Assembly: GCF_963678635.1 (NCBI RefSeq)
Contig: NC_087064.1
Location: 10,763,671 to 10,827,670 of the forward strand
Direction of reading: 5' to 3'
Source: Symsagittifera roscoffensis
Lineage: Eukaryota; Xenacoelomorpha; Acoela; Convolutidae
DNA: 64,000 bases
The position numbers were made by a program, and so were the translations under genes. Below, one piece after another: positions 9,860 to 21,800 of this stretch (positions within the stretch are counted from its first letter, which is position 1; each line of letters opens with the position of its first letter). The notes beneath the pieces are model-generated. The model did not search any database, was not told the origin of the DNA, and saw only the letters and a list, made by a program, of their open reading frames with translations.

Positions 9860-12800
9860 GTAAGATATTTAAAAATTGGCAGAAGTAGATACGGATGAGG
9901 AGTTAAAAAAATTGGTGCCTTGAGCTGATGAATGTTGAGTTTTAGACTATATTAATATTTACCGATATGCTCTCATTTGAGTATGAAAAGGTACAGGGCT
10001 AAAAAGTAAAAGGTTTGGTTTTTCAAGCAGTAGAAAAATGATATTTTTTTAAATTAATTATGCGCTCCCCAAAAAACGAAGTTGAAGCAAACGTTTTGTT
10101 GGAAATTTAGAAAGTTTAGAAAGCCATGTTTACTTAGCTAACCGGACTGCCCTAAACAGATTCAATCCTTGTTTTCGATTTTTTAAAATCTCTTTTCAGT
10201 GCTCGTCACAGACACTTTTTTTTTCTGGAAATAGCTTGAGATGCTCCGAAAATTTAATATCTCCATTTCAAATCTGGCTGCTGGGTTTTGTGAAGTGAAG
10301 TGAGTCAGTCAATTTAATGCTAATTTCGACAAGAATAAAAAAGACTTAATATGCACTGGCAGACGCAGATCTAGGTTTTTTCGATGGTTAGGGTGAATTT
10401 TGTCCGTAGTAAATTCAAAGGTTAATCGATTTCTTTGGGTCGACCAAATGGATTTTCCGAGCTCTTTTAAAACACTAAATAATTACTTTTTCAGCAGCAA
10501 AATTCTCCACTCAGGCTCTTTTTTTAAAAGTTAAACACACTCTAAATGCTGTTTTTGGGCAATTTCTAGAAGTTTTGACCAGAAATAGTTTTTTTCGGAC
10601 TGAAAATAAGTATGTATTAGCACGTTGAAAAAACTTTCAAGATTGGTTCATAGAGAAGAGTTTGATTTGAGAAAAGTTGACGATTTTTGTAAACTAATCC
10701 CCCCACGCTATTTTACTAACTAAGTGATTTATTTAGCTTAGAGTAACGTAATATTTAGCCATTAGGATGCCTTTTTACACAAGCGGATTGTAGTGGCTTG
10801 TTACGGTATCCAATTTTTTTCCTAACTAAGTCGCAAATATAAGTGCTTATAACAGTGGCACTTTTGCATTTTATATCTGGTTCACTTTTTGTGCATAGCA
10901 CTGGTTTTGTATCTGGTTTATTGCTCATTAGTTCTTGTTTGATACGCAAAAAAACAGGTATCATGAAAATGTAATGGATTTGGTTTTTTGATTATCGTTT
11001 TACCAGACGCTTTGGGAAATTTTCGCTCTTTTCGAAAAAACTTTAATTTTTCTCGCGAACTATTATGTCTGTTTTCAAATAATTGGTACTAATAGAAAGA
11101 TTGGCTTTTCACTTGACTGCTTGCAGACTCCACTAATTTTTTTTGAGTCGTTTGAAGAACAAAAATATTTTGAAGGGGATTTTCTGAGATTTCAAGTTTT
11201 TCAGAGTCAATGAAGCTAAATCAGACTCTGATTTTAGTCACGCTGTTTTTTGTTTGTTCTTAAGAGTCGATTAACGTAGTTCTCACTCTCATATAGTTCG
11301 AGATTTTAATGTTTTTTTTTCTGGAAAAGTTATAAAAAATTTTCAGTTTCATTTTTTCATTTTTAGCGGTTTGGCTTTTGATTTCTTTGTAGATATCAGT
11401 TCATTTCCTTTGTTGAAAGGAAGGCAAACTCCAATATCGAACATTAAAAGTGAAAAGGTCACGTTAAACTTAAAATTAGAAGTGAAAAATTCAAAAATAG
11501 AGCTGAGTTTTATGAATTACCAGCGGAATATAATTTACTTGAGATAACTTTACGAAAATAGTTCCAATCATAAACAAAATTTGAAATTCAAATAGCTTCA
11601 ACGTGATGTTTTTTCTTCGAATTTCGAAAGTTGAAAGTTCAAAAAACGTAAATCAACTTTGTTTGGTTTCCTCGTTCTTTTACACATTTTTAACTGTCTG
11701 TTAGCAGCAATGTTCAATGTTTTCAGGAAAACTTAATTTTGATTCACGCTCATATTTGATTTTCGCGGTTTGACTTTTGATTTTTTTTCGAAAATATTAC
11801 TTTTTTTTAGAAGGAAGGCAAACTTCATTATCGAATAAAAAAGTGTTAAGGTAGCAGAAGACGTGAATGACGTCTAGTTTCAAAATTTCGACTTATTCTT
11901 TCTGAATTTTCGGAAAAAAATCAAATCTGAAGTTTCCTTGTTCATTTACACTTTTCAACCATCTGTTGGCTATGTTTGGTAATTAAGATTTATGAAAGAT
12001 AAAAAATAAGCTGAGGATGGTAAAGTGATACGTTTTTGAACTAAATCGAGAATGCTAAGTGAATGTTTCTGATTTCAAATGGAGTATGAAAATTAGGGTA
12101 TGAAAAGCGTGTTTTATGCTAAGTGAATTGACCCCCTTGTGTATGTACAATATTATGTCTGGAACTAAAACGCAGTTTTGTTAGGTCTTGCGAAGAAAGT
12201 GCTCATACAGTGGATTGGTGAGTCGGCAGCTGAATTCGTTAAGGCCACGGCAGTGCAACAGCTCCCAATTATTCTCAATCAGCTGTCGCCCATTCATCTC
12301 ACAGTAACAGCCAGGTTTGAACAATTCCAAACACTTCGGATATACAAAATTAATAGGCTCTTTTCCAGTTTCCCCTCACCTTTCAAAATACCGAGTCTTA
12401 TGTTTGTTTTATATGTTATTACGGCTAAATGCATGATGTTACGCTGTAAAGTATGAAGACAAATCTGTTCAGAACTGTCGATTTGTTCAACACGCCAAAT
12501 TTCATTTCATTATGACAACGTTAAAAAAGCTTTCCAAAGTTGAATTTGAAAGGGGGGACTGGAAAAAAGCCAATTAATGATCTATTGAGTCTACCAAATC
12601 ATATGAGAGATGATTGCGCTTGCAATTAGTAAGCATTATCAAATCGGAATATTGAATTTTTTCGGGCTAACAACTTTTTTAACAGAATCTTTTTGGTATC
12701 TTGCTTCATAATAACTTCAAATATCTTAGCGTCTCTGGTACACTTAGTCTAGAGGTAATGAATGCGCCTGGGACGGCAAAAGTCCTTGGTTCGAATCTGA

Positions 12801-15800
12801 CCGGGACCTACTGTACATTAACTGCTTTTTTGTTAAGCTTATTCTGATACTAGAAAAAAAAACAAGAAATCGCTCGATAAATTCTAAATGTTAGCTATCC
12901 TATGTGTAGGTGTGAAGAAGATATTGATGAAAATGAAATCAAACGAGAGCTGTCAAAATCGTCATCACAGTACGGAGTGCACAAAGAAAAGGTCAAAATT
13001 GAAGACATTAGTGTGCCTTCCCCTGTAGGGACAAATTACAAGAAGGCAGATGCTTTGCGAGATATCAAAGGATCAAACAGAGATCAATTTTGGGCACAGG
13101 TAATCAATTCAATTTTAGGCTGATAACAATTAATTGCAAAATTCGGCTCTTTTCCAATTTCCCACCCCCCTCGTAAAATTACAAAAAGCTGTTCAAAAAT
13201 TGTTCAATCGGCATTTTTCATGTAAGAAATGTTGCATTAATTTGTTCACCTGTTCACGCTGAGACGCTTTGATGCAGTTAATAACATGAAAAGTCATTTT
13301 GAATAGACTTTCATATAATGAATTTCAGAAAAAATCAAAGGGGGGACTGGAAAAGAGTCCAAAATTCTTTGTATCATCTAAGTGGCATATTCTCGACAGG
13401 GATTATCAAAGGTTAACCGCGGTTAACCGACGGCCTTTTTTTTACCTCCGGTCAATTAACCGAAAAAAGGGGTACTCGCCGGTCAATTATCCGGTTAATC
13501 GGCGGTTAATCGTTAAAAACAATAAATGAGACACGAAGAATGTATTTTTCAGCGAATCAACGGGATATACATTCCTGTACAGTTTTTTTTGTCCCAAAAT
13601 CTGTGGTTGACTTTCAGGAACAACTGCATTTCTAAGTTGAAAGGTAGTAGGCGGTGCCGAAGATTGCTAAGAGTATACCCGGCAAGGCTGAAAAATCTTT
13701 CGACCAGGTTGGAAGTCGGTAACACAAACTTGCAGTTTCCATATTTCGGTGTGGCCATTGAAGATAATCTCTTCTTTCGGATAATATCGGTTGCAAAGTC
13801 ACTAGTTGAGGCACACGAAATATCCTGGGAAATACGGGAAACGAATTTGGATACAGTTTCTTTCTCGTCTTCTGTAAGTAAGAGCTCATGGCTGTTGTAT
13901 AGGAACTAGAAATAATTTGGGACTGCGCTGAGTCGTTTTTATACTCCGGGTGGTGTGCCCTAACGTGGTTAAACGTATTTGTCCATCCGGCCCCTTTTGC
14001 CCGTGAAATACTTTTGTTACACTCCTTACAGCTCCAAACACTAGTTCTTTCATTCTCCGAAATTTTGGAGAAATATCGAAGAAAGAGCGCAGCTATAGCC
14101 TATGCTGTAATGTAAACCTGTAAACGTTGTGTCCTGCCGTTTGTTTGCTTTCCAGGCCTATTACTCAGGCAGTTAACCGGCGGTTAATTGGGACAGTCGC
14201 CGATTTTAACCGGAGGAGGGCTTACACCCATCGGCCAATTAACCGACCCGATTAACCGCGGTTAATCGAGTACCAGATTAACCTTTGATAATCCCTGATT
14301 CTCGATATCAAAATTCGTTCCTATTCCTGTTCAGTGTTCATTTTTTGTTTGTCATTTATTACTTTTTTGTCAACAACTACTTTTTTTTTGCCAAGGAACC
14401 AGAGTCATCAGGAACAGTATGGCCTTATAAAAGGCTACTGGCTTCATAATTAAACGTAAATTGTGACGTTTTTCTGGGCATAGTTGGCGGAGAATGCACG
14501 GCGCTTCTTCAATTTGCCCAACTGAGGAATTGGCCTCGCGTCCTGTTAGGACCTCTTGGAAAAGCCTATATTTCTTTTATTCCTAACAGGAGAATTTCGA
14601 AAGTATTTTTGATGCTTTTATTGGTATCTTTTCAAGATCTCTTCAAACTCCTTTGCTAAAGGAAAAAGCAAATCACGCTCGCCCTACAATAACAAAAGTG
14701 CAAGTGGCGGGAAAAAACACTTCCGCTTCGAGATCTTCAGAAATTCCTTATCTTAGAAGATATTTACAGGAAATTGAAAGGTGTTCAAAAAACTCTTGAG
14801 CTGACTGACTTTTTTTGTAATTAACCGTTGCCTATTTTATGGGCTCAGTTTACAGCTTCATAGGTTATGTTTGTGTATACTGTATAGTAATAGTTCTTTC
14901 ATTTCATCCAAATTAAACTATATTGACCTTATTAAAGCGCATTCATTGCTGCCTGGCAGGTAGTGGCTTTGATCATCTCTTCCGAGTCTTTTGAAAGCCT
15001 CATGTCCAGTCATGTAAAATTAGGCGAGTTAAAACTAAGTTCTCAATTCTGAGATTTTCTCAACTTTATCGAAGTCTTAATAAACGAAGAGATAATAAAT
15101 TTTGGCGTCTTTTTATTTAGGTCGACCAAATTGATTTTCTGAGCTCTCTCAAATCACTATAATGACCCTATTTTGACACAATATTCAGCGCCGCCGCCAA
15201 ATTTTTGAAAAACAGGCCAAAAATGGCATATCTCAAAATAGTACAAATATGGACCCTTTGAGTCGGCATGGGGTCGATTCCCTGAGGGAGGGGCGTCCCC
15301 CCCCCCTTGGTATTAACAGCTGTCGTCTTATTTGCCGGACACCATGAAATTTGCCATATCTGAATGCTTCATATAGTTCATATTTCTAGGAACAAAAAGA
15401 AAGTGAAAGAGAACGACAGCTGAAGTATACACAGCAGCGCGAAGCTAACAAAGTGAATGCTACTCCATCCAGAATTGAATGGACGCCAAGTGCCAACATA
15501 TCCAGCCACTCTCAAAATGTCTTAGACAGAAGAAAGGAGCTAGAAGCTTTACAACACGCGAGAGTCGATTTTCAGATTCATGGGTCTGCGCAGCAAATGC
15601 GATATACCCCGCCTAGGCAACTAGTAAACTCTTACTTTGATATGGATAATTTTTGATGCGTAGTTAAGTGATAATCTCTAGTAGATGTCTAGATTTCTCG
15701 TTCCTGGAGTCTTTCCTATGTCAATGGCAAGAATTACAACCCTTTCAGCATTTAAGTTCAGCGCAATCGTGATAATACCAGTAGATTTATACGAAAATAC

Positions 15801-18800
15801 CTGCGGATATGGTTTCATTCAAACCAATTACATGGCTGATTACTTAGAAGTTTTCCAATGAATGGATAGTTTTTGTCGCCGGATGGCCAGTTTCTTTTAA
15901 TTTCCCTTATTGGAGCTCTTTTTGCCTCTCAAGATCATTTTTAGCGTCTTGATTTTTGACATGGTGCCAATGTTGAAACCGAAATTGATCAGGGCCTGGT
16001 AGACTTGAAACTAGAGGTAAGATGAGAAACGTTCTTCACACCATGGCACTAGATCGAATAAGTGGCTCCTATTAAGTGGAAATGTGGTATTTCCAGCATG
16101 CTAAGTGGCGCCTATTGTTAATTACCCTTGCGATAAGCAAGGGTATTGCAATCGGGTACTAGACTTTTTTCCAGTAAACAACTTTGTCAACACGTCTAAA
16201 AAATGTTCTGGTTTTAGGTTGTAATTATCTTTTCAAAGGTTGCAATTATATTTTCAAAAACAGTTTCTAATTTTTTTCGGGTTCGTGGTTTTCGTCCTAG
16301 TTTCTGTCAGTTCAATTTTCGTTTTTTTAACGCCGTTTTTTTAATTATCTGTTAGGGTTCTTATTGGTTTACTTTTTAAAGCATGTGTTTTGTGTTCCAA
16401 TTTAAACAGTTTTTACTATAACTGAAACTTCACAAATTTGTAAATTTACCATGCCTGATTTTGAGTTTTTTTTTTCAAATGCTCAAACAGTTTCAGTTTA
16501 TGGTATATCGACTTAGTCAACTTTTTTTGTGTTTCAGTTTTGGATGGGTCGTAAAAACTTTTTCTGAATTTTTTTATGTCAACTGTTTTGTTTTCGGCTC
16601 AACAGTTTTCGACCCAAAGTTTGTTGTCCCTCATTGAATGACTTCCATTTTGAAGGTCTGCTTATGAACTTTGTCCGGTACAAATATGAAATTTTTTTGG
16701 TGTAAACTTTTTTCAACTTATTTTTTCAAGTACTTTTTCATAATTTTTCAAAAAAAAAAGTTTTGCTTCTGTTTTTTTTCATTCACTATTTTGTAGCGCA
16801 ATGTGTTTTTTGCATCGCAAGTGTTGCGAAGTTCCGCTTCGCCTCTTTGTAAAGAAGTGTCAGCGCTTGTCTGAAAGTTTTTGTTGCATATTTGATATTC
16901 GTTTTGTTTAACTATAATAATTATAGGAACGACAGCAACCAGAAAGAGAGCAACAACCGAAATATAATCAGAATCAAGAAGCTCGGAAGTTGAACGCAGT
17001 TACGCCATCGAAAATCGAAAGTTCACCAAACGTTATCACATCTAGTCACTCACAAAGTGTCCTTGAAAGGAAGAAAGAGTTGGAAGCTCTGAGGAACGCG
17101 CGAGTGGACTTCCAAAAAAATGAACCTGAACAGCGCATGAAAAGGTTCAACGTGCCACTGCAGGTATTTCACGTTTTTGTGATGGTTTTCTTCGGAATGT
17201 TTTTCAGCAAGTACATGCTACTAAGTGTTTGGGGATCTGATTATTAGCATGTGGGTCGATTAGCAGGCCCATGGCAAAGAATGCAGTTAACTCGCTTGCT
17301 GTTTGAAGACTGGTTGCTCAAGATTTCTTGAGATTGATTGGTTGCTCAAGTTGTACGGTTTTTGGGATCAACCGTACAACCACACCCCCCCCCCCCTCCT
17401 CCCTTAATTGACCTACCGTATAATTTCCTCTGCAAGCTTGTAATAATTCTGAATGTAATTCTATTTTTTAATTTTTTTTTTACCTATATCGATTTTGATG
17501 TTCTACAAAACAGTTAAATCGATTTTTTGCTTATGTTTCGATGAGATATGTTATGTAAGGTTATAAGATAGATAAGGTAGTAGGGAATGTTAGATAAGGT
17601 TATGTAGCATTCTCTACTAAGTTATCCTGTGAAAAATTGTACGGTTCAACCCTTTTTCGAATAGCGTGAACGAATTTTTAATTGTCCTATACCAAAGTTT
17701 AATTCCCTTCACGAAGCGATGTTTATGATAAATGGACGTTTATGACTAAACGCACTTACTTTCTTCAGTATGTATGAAATTTAAGAAATTGAATTGAATA
17801 ACATTCAAAATTGAAACAGTTGAATTGTCCGGGAAAAATCGAATTGTCGGACTTCTGTTTGTCTGATCATCTTTTATCGGCGTTAGTGCCATTTTTTATG
17901 GTAGTTTTTTTTGGCTCATTGTGCGTCTACCAACTTTTTGTCGGCGTAGTGGCCGCTCGGTAAATACTTATTTAATTTTTTACCCTTTCGATACAGCAAT
18001 GGTATTGCAACTGGGTTCTAGACTTGTTACATTTCGAAGCAAAGGTGAATTGGTACTTTTACAAGTTTGCAGCTTACTTGTTTTGCGTGTAGAGCTTGGT
18101 TTGTTGGTGGTATATGCAATTTTTTTAAAAAAAAGTTTTCACTGAAATTGTTTCGGCTGTTTCGCAGCTTATTAAGGTCGGCTTTAATTTTGTCGATTAT
18201 TTACCTAATGATTTTTGTCTCCAGTCTTTTTTTAATATTGATTCAACTTTGACAAGTAATTTGAAAATCACTTCACCGACCTTCTTTTAAAAAATTTTCA
18301 AATTTTGAAAAAATTATCGAATTTTTTTTGAAATTTATTTTCAAGCTTTTCTCTTTTCTCAGTCTTTATGTTGTCATTTTGTCGGTGAATTTAATTGAAA
18401 TAAAATTGAGTTTAGTTGCAATTTTGATGTTATAATTTTTAATCCGTTTTTTCGTCAGTTGGTTTTCATTTCAGCTTTCTAGCCTATATAATTTTGTGGA
18501 ATGATAAGAAACAAATCTATCGTTCTAAAACTCGGGCTTAGGATGACCGAAGTGCTATCAGATTACAATTTACCTTTAAATTTTATTGTTTATATTTTGC
18601 TTGTGATTTTCAGAGTTTTTTAAATTTCAAAATAACCAATTAAAGTTTATTTTCGCTAGATGTTTCTACTACATTATTGTTTTCCTCTGTAGAGTGTTTT
18701 ATATTTTTAAATTTATGTTTAAGCATGTTAAGTTAATTTAAGTTTTTCGTGTTTATACCTACTAAAAATTTCTCTGATAGCGAAAAAAAAATGAAAAAAT

Positions 18801-21800
18801 TGACAGTTTCTTGCGATTTTTTTCTTCAGGTTTACTTGGACTTAGTTCCTGGCAATTTTTCATTGTAAATTCTTGTGAGTTCTTAGAATTTTTGTTGCTA
18901 ATTGACTCAATTTAATGGCACATCGGCTTTTGAAGGAAAATTAAGAGTTTCTCTACATTTTCTGCTTTTAAAAAAATTCTAAAGATTTTTTATGACCAAT
19001 TTTTCCGGTTTTGTCTGCATAACTACCGCTGGCTAGTTTTTTGTGCTAATCCAATGCTGGCCGTTGTGTTCCATTGCAAGTTTTCATCGAAATGAGTTTC
19101 CTTTGAGCAAAAATATTAAAGTTCTGGCTCTTATTTTTTAATTTTTTTTTAAAGATTCGGTGTATCGCAAGTGGCGCGAAGCTCAGCTTCGCCTCTGTGT
19201 TAAAGCATGCTCATAGACCAACTTTTGCTCTACCCCATTTTTAGCGAGTCATTCACTACAGCGGGAGTTGCGCAAAAACTAGTTTCGAAGTTGGATTTCT
19301 GATTTAGCGGAAGAGTAAAGTTACTTATTGATCCATTTTTCTCAAATTAACTCTTTATTATGAACTTAGTGAATAGTCTTGTATTGGTCTCGATGATTTT
19401 TTTCCTTTTTTTCTAAGGAAAAAGTCTTAAGTTTTATTCACGTTAAAGCTTGATTTTTCGCGGTTTGACTTTCGATTTTTTTATTGAAATGAAGGCAAAT
19501 TCCATTTATCGAAGATCAAAAGCAAAAATTTTAATGTAGAAACACCGTTTTTGCATAGATTACCAGTGTTTGTGCTCAATAAAGTTGCTCTTAGTAAGAC
19601 TTAATTTTATTAGATACTTCAGCGGTGATTGTTTCGTTAAGCTATATGGGTTTAAATATTGCCAATTTGGGACAATTAACGCGCGATTTATTTCGTGTAT
19701 TGACGCGTAAGCGAAGATTTTAGTCTATTTTTTTTTAGAAATCCTTCCAATTTGGATTGTGGCATGCTTTTTGTTCCGACTTTGGAAGAAAACGGAATAA
19801 TATGCTTGGTGTGGTTTTTTATTCAGCCAATTTTCGGATATCGAAATAGTTTTTAACAAAAATTTTTCATGCCCCATTGAAGATATTGACTCCCTGAAAC
19901 CAAATTTAAAAAGATATTTTACCTCCAATCAGTTTTTGCAAAGTTCTGTGAGTTTGAACATTTGCCAATTTGGCCATGCTTTGGACTAAGTTGTGCGCGC
20001 TTTGAACATTTTATTCATAATGCTGAAATCGTAACGCAAATTATTTATGCGTGGCGAATTATCCCGCTCAAAAAACTTGTTCCAAAGTGAATTGCGGCTA
20101 GCTAATTGGTCTTATTAATTTCGTACGACTCAGATTTTCACACTTCATCTTTGATATTGTCCAAGATTTAAAATGTTTCAATATTTTCTTTTCCTTAAAA
20201 TCTATTCAGAATAGATTTAGGGGCAGTCGGAACATTCAGGGCTTTGCGTTGATATACGAGCAGTCTTGTTTAACTATATAATACTTTGCTATGTGCGAAA
20301 TATACCACTTTGTGCATAAGATAGCGTGTGGGGGATGATTTAAAAAACTTTTTTTTTTGAAATTTTCATCAATTATTTTAAACGCTACTATATAGATATT
20401 CAGAGGCAGTCGGAACATACAGGGCTTTCTCCTGAGAGCAGTCTTGTTGTTCCGACTTTCGATACGAAAGTAACGGAATATTTGTGCTCGGGGTGGGTTT
20501 TTTTTTCTTCAGACAAATTTCGACTTTTTAACTAGCCATTTTTGACTGGATTTTTTTATATCATTCGAAAGCCATTGTTGTCCTGAACTTAAATTTGAAA
20601 AGATATTTTACCTTAGATCATTTTTCGTAAAGTTATGAGTGTTTAAAGATTGCCATTTTGGTCATTTTTACCAATTTGGGACAATTAACGCGCGATATAA
20701 TTCGCGCTATTAACGCGTAAGCGGAGATTTAATCCGTCTAAGAAATCGTTCCAAATTGGTTAAAAGAAGTTTGTTTGCCATAAATGGTTTGTTACAAGGA
20801 GCGAAATCTTTCCTTTTGTACTTTATATGGCGTGTGGGGGGATGATAATTTCAAATTTTGGAAAAAAAAAATTTTCATTTTATTTTATTTCATTCAATTT
20901 TGTATGTTACTACTGCTGCTCCATAAGCCTTAAAAGGCAGTCGGAACATTCAGGGCTTCGCCCTGATACGAGCAGTCTTGTTTTACTTTAGTATAAAATG
21001 GCTCTGGAAAGATAATGAATCGTCTCATATTCCTTCTGCACGCGCAAGTGTATTTCCAAAATGATGCTGATCTAACTTACGGATGCTTATCTAAGTCTCA
21101 TTTTTTATTTGCTTGTGTCAATTGACGAACTGAAGACATTTGTATAGTTCGTGTGGTTTCTTAGCAAAAATTTTAAGAGTGGCTCACGCTCAGATCTGAT
21201 TTTTCCGGTTTCATTGTGATTAAATTTTCGAAAATTTACTTTTTCAAATTTGTTCTTTCATATAACCTTTCTTATATTTTCTTATTTTTTATGTAAGTTG
21301 CTTAAATCACAAAGGATGTGAGTGAAATTTAAAGAGTGTCTGCATGATATAATTTTATCTACAAAAACCGAAAGATGAAAAGTTTCAGAAAAAATTCATT
21401 CGTTTACTGCCACTTTTCACGCTTTGTTGGCGTTCTTTGAACTTTTCTCTCTCTGTCTCTCGTCTTTATTTTCAATTTTAGCAGCTGCAAAAATAAGAAA
21501 TGAGCCTGATGCCGTATGTTTAAAATTAATTTATATTTTCACCTGAGGCAGTGGCGAGCAAAGAAAAATGGTTTCGAAGGGGGCGGTTTTTTGGAAGAAA
21601 GTTAAGTTTTTGTCGATATTTTTGAGCCGACCAATTTGATTTTCCTAGCTCTCCAAAAGTGCTATAATATAAGTTAGTTCGAAAAAGTGCCGAAGTGTTT
21701 TTAGGTATTTTTTGGGAAATTTTGACTGAAAAGTTGCCCCGTTTTTTTTGGCGCGCGCTACCCCCCCCCCCCCCCCCCTCCCCCCAAATTTAGTCATATT

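Noticed and set aside
12734..12812. Possible genuine tRNA gene
   Set aside because: Acceptor and anticodon stems almost form, but the loop lacks U33 and the T stem has a mismatch. It also sits in a repeat with SINE-like flanks.
20937..20982. Hammerhead-type ribozyme at the family E end
   Set aside because: CCTGATACGAGC resembles the CUGAUGA core by eye, but the invariant core and the GAAA partner are not present. A hairpin is the safer description.
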